DNA from: an uncultured Trueperaceae bacterium
GTDB taxonomy: Bacteria > Deinococcota > Deinococci > Deinococcales > Trueperaceae
Direction of reading: 5' to 3'
Length of the DNA stretch: 9,319 nt
Assembly (NCBI GenBank): GCA_937907415.1
Contig: CALCHY010000404.1
Coordinates: 1-9,319, forward strand
Part shown: one piece after another, positions 1 through 6,095 of the stretch
How positions within the stretch are numbered: position 1 is the stretch's first letter
How the letters are laid out: every line of letters begins with the position of its first letter
The notes under the pieces: generated by a model
Databases searched by the model: none
Told to the model about the DNA's origin: nothing
What the model saw: the letters and a program-made list of their open reading frames with translations, nothing else
Made by a program: the position numbers and the translations under genes

Positions 1-1436
1 CCGACGATGTTTCCGTCGTCATATACGAGGTTCCCGCGCAGGTAAGTCTTCATGACCTTGCCGGTCAGCTCCTGCCCCTCGAACGGCGTGTAGCCCTGCC
101 CCGACTCGGCGTCCGCGGCCCTCACGACAAAGCTCTTGTTCGGGTCGAGGAGTACCAGGTCTGCATCGAGGCCCTCAGCCACATCACCTTTGGCTCCTAA
201 CCCGTAGCGCTTGGCGGGGTTGAAGCTCGTGAGTTCGGCTACCCGGTTTGGTGACAGGCCTCTCTTCGAGCCCTCGCTGAAGAGCCCAGAAAGGAGGTAT
301 TCGGTGCCGCCGAAGCCCGACTTGGCCAGCCAGATGTCGTCCGGATGCTCCTCTGAGACCTTGATCTCGGCCTTGCAGCACGCGTGGTCACTCACGATCC
401 AGTCGACGTTGCCGGCAAGCACCTGCTCCCACAAGTACTCCACGTCGGCGCGTGGACGAATCGGCGGGTTGACCTTCGCGAGGGGCCCGGCCGGACTATC
501 GATGTCAAGGAGGAGGTGACCGATGGTGACTTCCTTCTTGAACGAAATGTGCGGGAAGAGGCCCTCCATCATCAGGGCAGCCTCGAGCGCCTTGCGGCCA
601 CTGAGGTGCAGGAGGTTGATGTTCGCCAACGAGGTCTCGTACGCGAGGTAGGAGGCTATGAACACCGCCAACCCCTCCGAGTGCGGCGGCCGCGCGGCGT
701 TGTAAGCGTGGAGGCCCTTGAGCTTGCCGTCGCGCTCGACGATCGCCGTGTAGGCGTTGAGAATGTCTGCGATCTCGCAGTGGAGGCTTAGGGAGATGTG
801 CTCCCCCCGCTTGGGGTCGTCGGCGATCATGGCCGAGAGCTTGCGCATGATGAACTCGAAGTGGGCGAAGTCGTAAGTCTCGCCCTCCTCCAGGTGCAGG
901 AAGTTGCGCTGTGAACTCGAGCGGCCGTGCAGGCCGTGCCCGCCGTAGAACATGAAGATCTTGAACGATGACACGCCGTGTTCGTCTAGCAGCATGGGCA
1001 TTTCGTCTATATGCGAGCGGTTGATCGGCGCCAGGTGATAGCCGTAATCCACCCAGTACCTGCCTGCGGAGCGGCGTAGGACTTCAGGGTAGAAGTCCGC
1101 GTACGGTCCGCCACGGTTGAGGTAGTAGTCTCCCGTGCGGAAGTAGGTCAAGGCGCTCGTTACACCGCCCATGGCGGCCGCCTTGCTCTCCGTTACCGCG
1201 TCTTGCTCGAGCGGGGAGTAGATGCCAACGTGCATATGCCCGTCGACCAAGCCAGGGAACGCCAGTAGGCCGCCGCCATCGACCACCTCGCGCGCGCCAT
1301 CGACCGCTATGCCTGGCGCGATGCGGTGGAACTTTCCATCTTTGATCGCCACGTCCGTCACTGGCGTGTCGGACCCGTGGGGTCTGGCTAGGCGTACGTT
1401 CTTGATGAGCAGATCGCACTCGTTGTTCGCGGCCAT
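1..1436 (-). CDS. Dihydropyrimidinase/hydantoinase-family amidohydrolase (3' end off window)
   Basis: Predicted cytoplasmic metal-dependent cyclic amidase of the dihydropyrimidinase/D-hydantoinase/allantoinase group, which opens cyclic ureides or amides. The frame is open from ATG at 1436 to the window edge, giving 478 codons without a stop; the C-terminus is missing. The full binuclear metal set is visible: H67 and H69 (GLVDGHMHVG), K159 as the likely carboxylated lysine (SSFKIFMFY), H219 (SLHCE), H277 (LLHLS) and D350 (VSDHACC). Y164, five residues after K159, matches the catalytic tyrosine position of D-hydantoinases and argues against a plain dihydroorotase. The gap from K159 to H219 is 60 residues, longer than the roughly 33 I recall for Geobacillus D-hydantoinase, so a loop near the substrate pocket is enlarged. 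AAGGAGG ends 4 nt before the ATG and supports this start. The gene follows gntR by 32 nt and is probably cotranscribed with it. The fold is clear; the substrate (hydantoin, dihydropyrimidine, imide or lactam) is open. Confidence 0.9.
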   Translation of the reverse strand, partial: MAANNECDLLIKNVRLARPHGSDTPVTDVAIKDGKFHRIAPGIAVDGAREVVDGGGLLAFPGLVDGHMHVGIYSPLEQDAVTESKAAAMGGVTSALTYFRTGDYYLNRGGPYADFYPEVLRRSAGRYWVDYGYHLAPINRSHIDEMPMLLDEHGVSSFKIFMFYGGHGLHGRSSSQRNFLHLEEGETYDFAHFEFIMRKLSAMIADDPKRGEHISLSLHCEIADILNAYTAIVERDGKLKGLHAYNAARPPHSEGLAVFIASYLAYETSLANINLLHLSGRKALEAALMMEGLFPHISFKKEVTIGHLLLDIDSPAGPLAKVNPPIRPRADVEYLWEQVLAGNVDWIVSDHACCKAEIKVSEEHPDDIWLAKSGFGGTEYLLSGLFSEGSKRGLSPNRVAELTSFNPAKRYGLGAKGDVAEGLDADLVLLDPNKSFVVRAADAESGQGYTPFEGQELTGKVMKTYLRGNLVYDDGNIV

Positions 1437-1440
1437 ACTT

Positions 1441-1447
1441 CCTCCTT
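1441..1447 (-). promoter_or_regulatory. Strong Shine-Dalgarno of the amidohydrolase
   Basis: On the minus strand AAGGAGG sits 4 nt upstream of the ATG at 1436. It is one of the best ribosome-binding sites in the window and fixes the start of the amidohydrolase. It contrasts with gntR just upstream in the same transcript, which has no such site. Confidence 0.75.
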
Positions 1448-1468
1448 GGGCGAGGCGCCGTTAGTGCC

Positions 1469-2284
1469 TCAGGTGTGGTCGAACTCCAGTGAGTACTCGA
1501 ACATGTCGCCGCGGTAGACGGCGTCGAAGTACTCGATCGGGCGGCCATAGCGGTCCTTGACGGTGCGCCTAACGCGGAGCGCAGGTTGGCCCGGCTGGCC
1601 GCGCAGGAACTCTGCTTGGTGCTCGTCTAGGGCGGTGGCCTCGATGGTGCGCGTGCTGTGGCCGATGGTAAGGCCGAGGCGCTCGGTCAGATAGTCCATC
1701 GAGGACTCGCCGTACAGGAGCCATTCGTCGTCGACGCCGCCTTCTGCGGCCGCGATCAGCGCCGCTGGCAGGCTCACGATGTGCAGCCCAATCGGCACGT
1801 CGGCCGCTAAGCGCACCCGCTCGAAGCGCAGGATCTCAGCCCCCGGCGCAAGCCCGAGAGCAAGCGCGACGCTTGGCTCGGCCGCCTGGAGCCCGCGAGA
1901 GAGCAACGTCGTGTTGGAATCGATCCCACGCACCTTCAGGTAACCGGATAGCCCTAGCGAGCGCGCCGTCTCTGGTTGAGGATTGTGGCGCACGCGGTGC
2001 GGAACGGCGAAGGTACCGCGACCTTGCTGCCGCACGACGTAACCCTCTTTCACCAGTTCGTCGACTGCTTGCCTGACGACAGAGCGCGAGACTTGGTAGC
2101 GCTCCTGCAACTCACGCTCGGTCGGGAGGAGGGCCAGCTGCTGGTCATCCTTCAACAGCAGGATCTGGTCGAGGATGATGTTCTTGAGTTGGTGATAGTA
2201 AGGCAAGGGGCTATCACGGTTGACGTCCGGCAACGCTCCGCTGAGTAGCCGGACGACGGCCTCAGGCCCCGAAGGAAAATTCAT
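1469..2284 (-). CDS. GntR-family (HutC subfamily) transcriptional regulator with UTRA domain
   Basis: Predicted ligand-responsive DNA-binding repressor of 271 aa, a usual length for HutC-type GntR proteins. Residues about 26-94 form the winged helix-turn-helix: LPTERELQERYQVSRS, then VVRQAVDELVKEGYVV, and a wing with QQGRGTFAV. Residues about 110-265 look like the UTRA effector domain, with PIGLHIVSLP and the terminal YFDAVYRGDMFEYSLEF that resembles the family signature. UTRA domains bind small metabolites such as urocanate or amino sugars; here the effector is probably the transported substrate or an intermediate (inference). It is transcribed divergently from the transporter operon and ahead of the amidohydrolase, the classic position of a local autoregulated repressor. 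No Shine-Dalgarno lies at a useful distance from ATG 2284, while a -10-like CATAAT begins 12 nt upstream of it, so the mRNA may be leaderless. There is no in-frame upstream alternative with better support. Confidence 0.93.
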   Translation of the reverse strand: MNFPSGPEAVVRLLSGALPDVNRDSPLPYYHQLKNIILDQILLLKDDQQLALLPTERELQERYQVSRSVVRQAVDELVKEGYVVRQQGRGTFAVPHRVRHNPQPETARSLGLSGYLKVRGIDSNTTLLSRGLQAAEPSVALALGLAPGAEILRFERVRLAADVPIGLHIVSLPAALIAAAEGGVDDEWLLYGESSMDYLTERLGLTIGHSTRTIEATALDEHQAEFLRGQPGQPALRVRRTVKDRYGRPIEYFDAVYRGDMFEYSLEFDHT

Positions 2285-2286
2285 AC

Positions 2287-2302
2287 GGACATTATGTTGT
2301 CC
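2287..2302. repeat. Inverted repeat GGACA-N6-TGTCC over the gntR -10 region
   Basis: GGACA (2287-2291) and TGTCC (2298-2302) form a perfect 5-bp inverted repeat with a 6-nt spacer. The gntR -10 hexamer occupies 2291-2296, so it overlaps the last base of the left arm and most of the spacer. The arms share GACA/TGTC with the larger palindrome at 2305-2319, so this could be a second, weaker operator used for autoregulation. Arms this short can arise by chance, hence low confidence. Confidence 0.35.
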
Positions 2303-2319
2303 TGTTGACAGCCTGTCAA
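2291..2319 (-). promoter_or_regulatory. Predicted sigma-70 promoter for gntR and the amidohydrolase
   Basis: Read on the minus strand, TTGACA (2319-2314) is a perfect -35 box. It is followed by a 17-nt spacer and CATAAT (2296-2291), matching the TATAAT consensus at 5 of 6 positions. The expected transcription start, about 7 nt past the -10, falls at or beside 2284, the A of the gntR ATG. This implies a leaderless or near-leaderless transcript. The -35 box lies inside the palindrome at 2305-2319, so a repressor bound there would block this promoter. Confidence 0.7.
2305..2319. promoter_or_regulatory. Palindromic operator shared by both divergent promoters
   Basis: TTGACAG-C-CTGTCAA is a perfect inverted repeat with two 7-bp arms and a 1-bp centre. 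Each arm supplies the TTGACA -35 box of one of the two divergent promoters. GntR/HutC proteins bind as dimers to short palindromes near their own genes, so this is the best candidate binding site for the adjacent regulator. One dimer here would occlude both promoters together. Binding itself is inferred. Confidence 0.7.
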
Positions 2320-2333
2320 ACCGGCGCTACACT
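2305..2333 (+). promoter_or_regulatory. Predicted sigma-70 promoter for the transporter-catabolic operon
   Basis: TTGACA (2305-2310) is a consensus -35 box. A 17-nt spacer leads to TACACT (2328-2333), matching 4 of 6 positions of TATAAT. Transcription would start near 2340, leaving a leader of about 70 nt before the livK-like start at 2411. The -35 box overlaps the shared palindrome, so control by the divergently encoded GntR protein is expected. The leader also holds a small GCCGT/ACGGC inverted repeat (2363-2376) of unknown significance. Confidence 0.65.
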
Positions 2334-2394
2334 CACTGAGAAATTGACCAACTAGGCCAGCCGCCGTCCAAACGGCCGGTCGGCACCTTCCAAC

Positions 2395-2401
2395 GAGGAG
2401 G
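2395..2401 (+). promoter_or_regulatory. Shine-Dalgarno of the LivK-like gene
   Basis: GAGGAGG lies 9 nt upstream of GTG 2411 and selects that GTG as start. An ATG at 2443 belongs to a different frame and would not make the binding protein. Confidence 0.7.
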
Positions 2402-2410
2402 CGGATTATC

Positions 2411-3661
2411 GTGTCATTCGGCAACGCATCCAGACGACAAGGATGGGCGTTTCGCGGCATCCTGGCGGCGCTCTTGCTGGCGCTCGTCAGCGTGGGCGCG
2501 GCCCAAACGGTCGTCACCATCGGCTTCTCCCTCCCGCTTACTGGAGGTGCCGCCAAAGAAGGTACCGAGAGCAAAGTCGGGGCCGAACTCGCAGCCCAGG
2601 TGATAAACGACGCTGGCGGCTTCAAAGTCGGCGATCAGACGGTCACGCTCAAACTCGTCTTCGAGGACGATCTATGTAGCCCACAAGGAGCGATCGACGC
2701 TGCCAGCAGGTTGGCCGTTGCAGGCGCTACCTTCGTAGGCGGTTCGTTCTGCAGCTCAGCGGCGCTCGCTGAGATGCCAGTACTCGCGGCGTTAGGCATC
2801 CCGCAGATCGCCTACGCCTACGCCGACGAACTCACGACCACTGCCCGCGCGGACGCGAACGCGGTCCTCTCCGCGCGCCTCGGCGTGCAGGCACGCAACG
2901 AGATGGTGCCGCTCGCCAAGTACGCCGTGCTCGAGAACGGTGATAAGACGTTCTTCGCCATGGCCCAGAACACCGACTTCGGTCGCAGCATGATCAAGCA
3001 CTTCAAGGCGACCGTCGAGGCGCTTGGCGGCAGCCTAGTGGCCGAGCCTGAGTACTTCGCGTACGCCGCCACCGACTTCCGCACCTTGCTGACCAAGGCC
3101 AAGGCCTCCGGAGCCGACGCCATCGTTGGCATCGGCTTGGCCCAAGAGATGATCGGCATCCTGCTCCAGAGCGACGAGCTCGGTATCACGCAGACGCTCT
3201 ACGGATCCGATCTCGTGTCCGACGTTAGCGTCGTAAGCGCCGTCGGCCAACAGAACGTCGAAGGCGTCTACTTCCCCTGGTACGACGACACCGGCACAGC
3301 CGCCCGCACCTTCGACCGCACCGCGATCGAGCCCGGCGTTCAGGCCCTGCTCGATGCCGGCGAGCGCATCCTAGGCATCACCCCTGGCCGCAACCACGGC
3401 CTGGGTTGGGGCACCGTCATGCTCATCAAACAGGCCATGGAGCGCGCAGGCACGACCGATCCGGCCGCCACCATGCAACAAGTGCTCTCGGGCCAAGACT
3501 TCGAGCTGTCTTACGGCAACTACCACTTCCTCCAGTGCGGCCAAGCCGTGCTAGGGGCGGGCGTCGCCACCTTCGACTCGGACGGACTGCTACTCGTCGC
3601 CGACCGTGACTACGCCTTCGTCGAACCTGTCCTTCTGACCGAAGCGGACCTCTGTAACTAA
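2411..3661 (+). CDS. LivK-like periplasmic/extracellular substrate-binding protein of a branched-chain amino acid-type ABC transporter
   Basis: Predicted solute receptor of 416 aa in the LIV (Peripla_BP_6) family, whose members bind branched-chain amino acids, amides, urea or aromatic and other acids. A signal peptide is clear: basic residues at 8-9 and 15, a hydrophobic core ILAALLLALVSVG (about 17-29), and a likely cleavage site around residues 30-32 (GAAQ). There is no lipobox cysteine, so the protein should be soluble or otherwise retained rather than lipidated. The mature N-terminus VVTIGFSLPLTGG is the usual first strand and ligand loop. Further family-like segments are NTDFGRSMIK (187-196) and TDFRTLLTKAKASGADAIVG (221-240). 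Four cysteines (C89, C114, C376, C415) could form one or two disulfides. The gene is first in the operon, starts at GTG after GAGGAGG, and is followed by a strong hairpin. The ligand cannot be assigned; neighbouring genes suggest a small amide or carboxylate. Confidence 0.92.
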   Translation: MSFGNASRRQGWAFRGILAALLLALVSVGAAQTVVTIGFSLPLTGGAAKEGTESKVGAELAAQVINDAGGFKVGDQTVTLKLVFEDDLCSPQGAIDAASRLAVAGATFVGGSFCSSAALAEMPVLAALGIPQIAYAYADELTTTARADANAVLSARLGVQARNEMVPLAKYAVLENGDKTFFAMAQNTDFGRSMIKHFKATVEALGGSLVAEPEYFAYAATDFRTLLTKAKASGADAIVGIGLAQEMIGILLQSDELGITQTLYGSDLVSDVSVVSAVGQQNVEGVYFPWYDDTGTAARTFDRTAIEPGVQALLDAGERILGITPGRNHGLGWGTVMLIKQAMERAGTTDPAATMQQVLSGQDFELSYGNYHFLQCGQAVLGAGVATFDSDGLLLVADRDYAFVEPVLLTEADLCN

Positions 3662-3682
3662 CCGGCGCCTGAAGCTAGAGTC

Positions 3683-3715
3683 GCGCCGCCTGCCGGACGG
3701 AGTCCCAGGCGGCGC
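3683..3715 (+). terminator. Intercistronic GC-rich hairpin after the LivK-like gene
   Basis: GCGCCGCCTG (3683-3692) pairs perfectly with CAGGCGGCGC (3706-3715). The 13-nt loop contains a further GGAC/GTCC stem (3695-3698 with 3702-3705). The hairpin sits 21 nt after the livK stop. No run of T follows (CACTTCTAG), so it is not a full intrinsic terminator. It could act as a partial terminator or as an mRNA-stabilising 3' end, giving more binding protein than membrane components, as intercistronic structures do in other ABC operons. Confidence 0.6.
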
Positions 3716-3755
3716 CACTTCTAGTGAGGACCTGCGACGCGAAGGGACGCACGCA

Positions 3756-4199
3756 ATGAACAGCGCACTTGGCAGCCCACCGAGCCCGACCGACTGGCTG
3801 AGCGCCCACCCCGACGCGGGGACGGCGCAAGCCGTAGCAGTGGCCTTCCTAGCAGCCATGGAGGCCCGCGACCTGACGGCCGCCAAGGCCGCGTTAGCGC
3901 CGGGCTTCACCATGGTGTTCCCCGGACCCAAGCGGCTCACTGCGCTTGAAGACCTCGTCAGTGGCAGCCGCCAACGCTACCAGTGGGTGGCGAAGCGCAT
4001 CGAAGCCGTCGAGAGTCTCTCGTCTGGCGGCGCCGAAGTGGTATGGGTGCGCGGCACCCTCTACGGCACGAACGTGCACGGCGTTGACTTCGAAGGCGTG
4101 CGCTTCGTCGACCGCTTCGAAGTTGACGGTCGCCTCCTCGCTCGGCAAGACGTCTGGAACGACTTGGCCGAGAGCGGCGTCCTGCTCAAGACGGTGTGA
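3756..4199 (+). CDS. Small NTF2/SnoaL-like protein, function unknown
   Basis: A 147-aa soluble protein without signal peptide or membrane segment. Its pattern fits the cone-shaped NTF2/SnoaL fold: an N-terminal helix AVAVAFLAAMEARDLTAAKA (about 26-45), then LAPGFTMVFPG (47-57), a second helical stretch with LEDLVSGSRQRYQWVAKRIE, and C-terminal strands VVWVRGTLYG (95-104), GVRFVDRFEVDGRLLARQDVW (about 114-134). The strand pattern ending in a DVWND-type motif is common in this superfamily. Members range from polyketide cyclases and dehydratases to ligand-binding or accessory proteins, so no reaction can be assigned. ATG 3756 follows GAAGGGA with 8 nt spacing. The gene lies between the binding-protein and permease genes, and 16 nt before livH, so it is clearly part of the operon. 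A role on the imported compound is inferred from position only. Confidence 0.8.
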   Translation: MNSALGSPPSPTDWLSAHPDAGTAQAVAVAFLAAMEARDLTAAKAALAPGFTMVFPGPKRLTALEDLVSGSRQRYQWVAKRIEAVESLSSGGAEVVWVRGTLYGTNVHGVDFEGVRFVDRFEVDGRLLARQDVWNDLAESGVLLKTV

Positions 4200-4215
4200 G
4201 GCGCAGCGTCAGGCC

Positions 4216-5088
4216 ATGGAGCTAGTACTACAACAACTCCTCAACGCGCTCCACTCCAGCAGCCTTTACGCTCTGGTGGCGCTGGGCTTGACCCTCGTCT
4301 TGGGCGTCCTCGACATCGCCGACTTCTCACAGGGCGCGATCTACATGGCGGGCGCCTACGTAGCCTTCTTCGCTACTTCCACGTTCGGGCTCAACTTCTT
4401 CGTTGCACTTCCGCTCGCGATGGTGGTGGGCGGGCTCATCGCTGGAACGAACTATCTTGCTGTCTATCGGCCGCTGCGCAAGTTCAGTGGCACAACGACC
4501 TTCGTGGCCGCCCTCGGCCTCCTACTGATATTGCAGAACCTAGCCCTACTGGTTTTCGGGGCGGACTTCAGGCTCGTGAGAGCCCCGCTGGCCAACGTGC
4601 GGCTCATCCTCTTCGGGGCGAGCTGGACCGGTTACCAAGCATTGATCGCTGGCATCGTCGTGGTCCTCGTGCTGCTTTCGTGGCTCTTCCTCAAAGTAAC
4701 GCCCGTCGGAAAGGCCCTGCGGGCAGTGTCCCAGAACAGGCGCGGCGCCCTCATCATCGGCCTTGCGCCGTTCCGCGTAGAACTAACCGCCTTCCTGCTC
4801 GCTGGCGCTTTGGCGGGCGCGGCTGGCACGCTGGCTTCCGGCGTGAACGCCTTCGACCCGAGCATCGCAGCCATCGTCATCATAAAGGCGTTCGCCATCG
4901 TCATCTTCGGTGGTATGGGCAGCGTTCCTGGGGCCATCGTCGGCGCGCTCATCGTCGGGCTGGCCGAGAACTTCACGGCCCTCATCATCAACACGCAATA
5001 CGCCGAACTAACGGCGTTCGTGCTCATGGTCTTGGTTCTACTTGTGCGGCCCCGCGGACTCTTCGGCGTGCAGGACGCCAAGTTGTGA
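4216..5088 (+). CDS. LivH-like branched-chain amino acid-type ABC transporter permease
   Basis: Integral membrane permease of 290 aa, the usual LivH length, with about eight hydrophobic segments. Family features are LYALVALGLTLVLGVLDIADFSQGA split over residues 17-41, GAIYMAGAYVA (40-50), the cytoplasmic coupling stretch VGKALRAVSQNRRGALIIGL (164-183), which contacts the ATPase, and IFGGMGSVPGAIVGALIVGL (230-249). The C-terminal RPRGLFG motif is typical of LIV permeases. ATG 4216 was chosen because the hydrophobic LivH sequence begins there; an in-frame extension back to 3946 would only read through the NTF2-like gene and looks like out-of-frame coding DNA. The Shine-Dalgarno is weak and the upstream stop is 16 nt away, so translational coupling is likely. 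It pairs with the LivM-like protein encoded next, forming the transmembrane pathway. Confidence 0.93.
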   Translation: MELVLQQLLNALHSSSLYALVALGLTLVLGVLDIADFSQGAIYMAGAYVAFFATSTFGLNFFVALPLAMVVGGLIAGTNYLAVYRPLRKFSGTTTFVAALGLLLILQNLALLVFGADFRLVRAPLANVRLILFGASWTGYQALIAGIVVVLVLLSWLFLKVTPVGKALRAVSQNRRGALIIGLAPFRVELTAFLLAGALAGAAGTLASGVNAFDPSIAAIVIIKAFAIVIFGGMGSVPGAIVGALIVGLAENFTALIINTQYAELTAFVLMVLVLLVRPRGLFGVQDAKL

Positions 5089-6095
5089 GTAGTCCGCCAG
5101 CGACCGGGCGAGCGCGGAGCCGTGTAAGGGCGTGGCAGGCCGCCCTCTGGTTGCTAGTTGGCGTGCTCGCACTGCTAGCTCCCCACTTGTTCACTGGACT
5201 CGTTGCCCGCAACCTGCTCGTGTTGCTCGGCATCAACGTCATCTTGGTAGCTAGCCTCGACCTGCTCATCGGTAGCGCGGGCCTCATCTCCTTAGGGCAC
5301 GCTGCGTTCATGGGCGTGGGAGCGTACGCCTCGGCGCTACTGATGAAGGCGGGGCAACCGATCGCGGTCGCTCTGCCAGCTGCCGTAGTCGCGGGCGCGC
5401 TTGCCGGGTTGGTCGTTGGCATACCCGCCCTGCGCCTCAAGGGTCACTACTTCTCGGTTGTGACGTTCATAGTCGGCATCATCATCACCATCCTGATGAC
5501 CAACATGGTCGACCTCACCCGTGGACCCATGGGGCTGACCGGGGTGCCGTTCGTCACGCTCGAGCTGTTCGGCTTTAGCCATACCTTCAGGACCATCATC
5601 AACAAGGTCGGCTACTACTACTTCGTCCTCGCGTTCGTCGCAGTCACGTTGCTACTCAGGGCGGCCATCACGCGCTCGAGGTTCGGGCGCGCCCTCACGG
5701 CCGTGAAGGGTGACGAGAACCTCGCAGAGAGCGTCGGCATCCCCACATACCGCGTGAAGGTTGCTGCCTTCACGGTAGCGGCGGCCTTCGCGGGTTTGGC
5801 CGGGTCCTTATACGCCCACTACACGGCGTTCATTAGCCCCGACTCCTTCACGTTCGTGCACTCTTTCGACCTGTTCGTCATGAACTTGCTGGGCGGAGCA
5901 GGCACGGCCCTCGGGCCCATTGTCGGACCCGTCTTCCTCACGGTCCTAGCGTCTGGGCTCAAAGGCATGGCGCCCGCCCTCTCACAAGTCGTTTACGGCG
6001 TGATCCTGATTGCCGTGATCATCGCGCTGCCCACTGGGCTGGTCGGCGGCGCGCAGCGACTGCTAGGCCGGGCGCGCGCCAAGGTGGCGCGGTGA
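5085..6095 (+). CDS. LivM-like branched-chain amino acid-type ABC transporter permease
   Basis: Second permease subunit, 336 aa, with roughly nine or ten membrane segments after a basic N-terminal tail (RARSRVRAW, 9-17). Typical LivM stretches are GLISLGHAAFMGVGAYASAL (66-85), the LRLKGHYFSVVTF loop (116-128), the ATPase-coupling loop ALTAVKGDENLAESVGI, and LLGGAGTALGPIVGPVF near the C-terminus. The start is GTG 5085, which overlaps the livH stop in a GTGA quartet; AGGA lies 9 nt upstream. In-frame sequence further upstream only overlaps livH and lacks family character. It partners LivH and is energised by the fused ATPase encoded immediately downstream, again with a GTGA overlap. Confidence 0.93.
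   Translation: MSSPPATGRARSRVRAWQAALWLLVGVLALLAPHLFTGLVARNLLVLLGINVILVASLDLLIGSAGLISLGHAAFMGVGAYASALLMKAGQPIAVALPAAVVAGALAGLVVGIPALRLKGHYFSVVTFIVGIIITILMTNMVDLTRGPMGLTGVPFVTLELFGFSHTFRTIINKVGYYYFVLAFVAVTLLLRAAITRSRFGRALTAVKGDENLAESVGIPTYRVKVAAFTVAAAFAGLAGSLYAHYTAFISPDSFTFVHSFDLFVMNLLGGAGTALGPIVGPVFLTVLASGLKGMAPALSQVVYGVILIAVIIALPTGLVGGAQRLLGRARAKVAR

Noticed and set aside
384..791. Plus-strand 135-aa open frame
   Set aside because: It lies entirely inside the amidohydrolase on the other strand, has low-complexity Arg/Val/Glu composition and no recognisable motif. It is an antisense shadow in GC-rich coding DNA.
1084..1548. Minus-strand 154-aa open frame spanning the amidohydrolase/gntR junction
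   Set aside because: It is out of frame with both real genes, Arg/Ser-rich and without family features; AAGGAGG and the HxH motif clearly mark the other frame as coding.
2344..2349. TTGACC as a second rightward -35 box or operator half-site
   Set aside because: No -10-like hexamer lies at 16-18 nt downstream and there is no matching second arm, so it is probably chance.
2281..2625. Minus-strand 114-aa open frame across the divergent promoter region
   Set aside because: It would read through the predicted promoters and over the LivK signal-peptide coding region; its composition is shadow-like and it has no ribosome-binding site.
3683..3720. Full Rho-independent terminator after livK
   Set aside because: The stem is strong but no T-run follows, and the downstream genes have no evident separate promoter, so it is reported only as an attenuating or stabilising hairpin.
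3946..4215. N-terminal extension of LivH into the NTF2-like gene
   Set aside because: The extra 90 residues are Ser/Arg/Thr-rich and read a second frame of the NTF2-like gene. LivH homology and hydrophobicity begin at ATG 4216.
4680..5084. N-terminal extension of LivM over livH
   Set aside because: The extension is Arg/His-rich out-of-frame translation of livH. GTG 5085 overlapping the livH stop gives a normal-length LivM.
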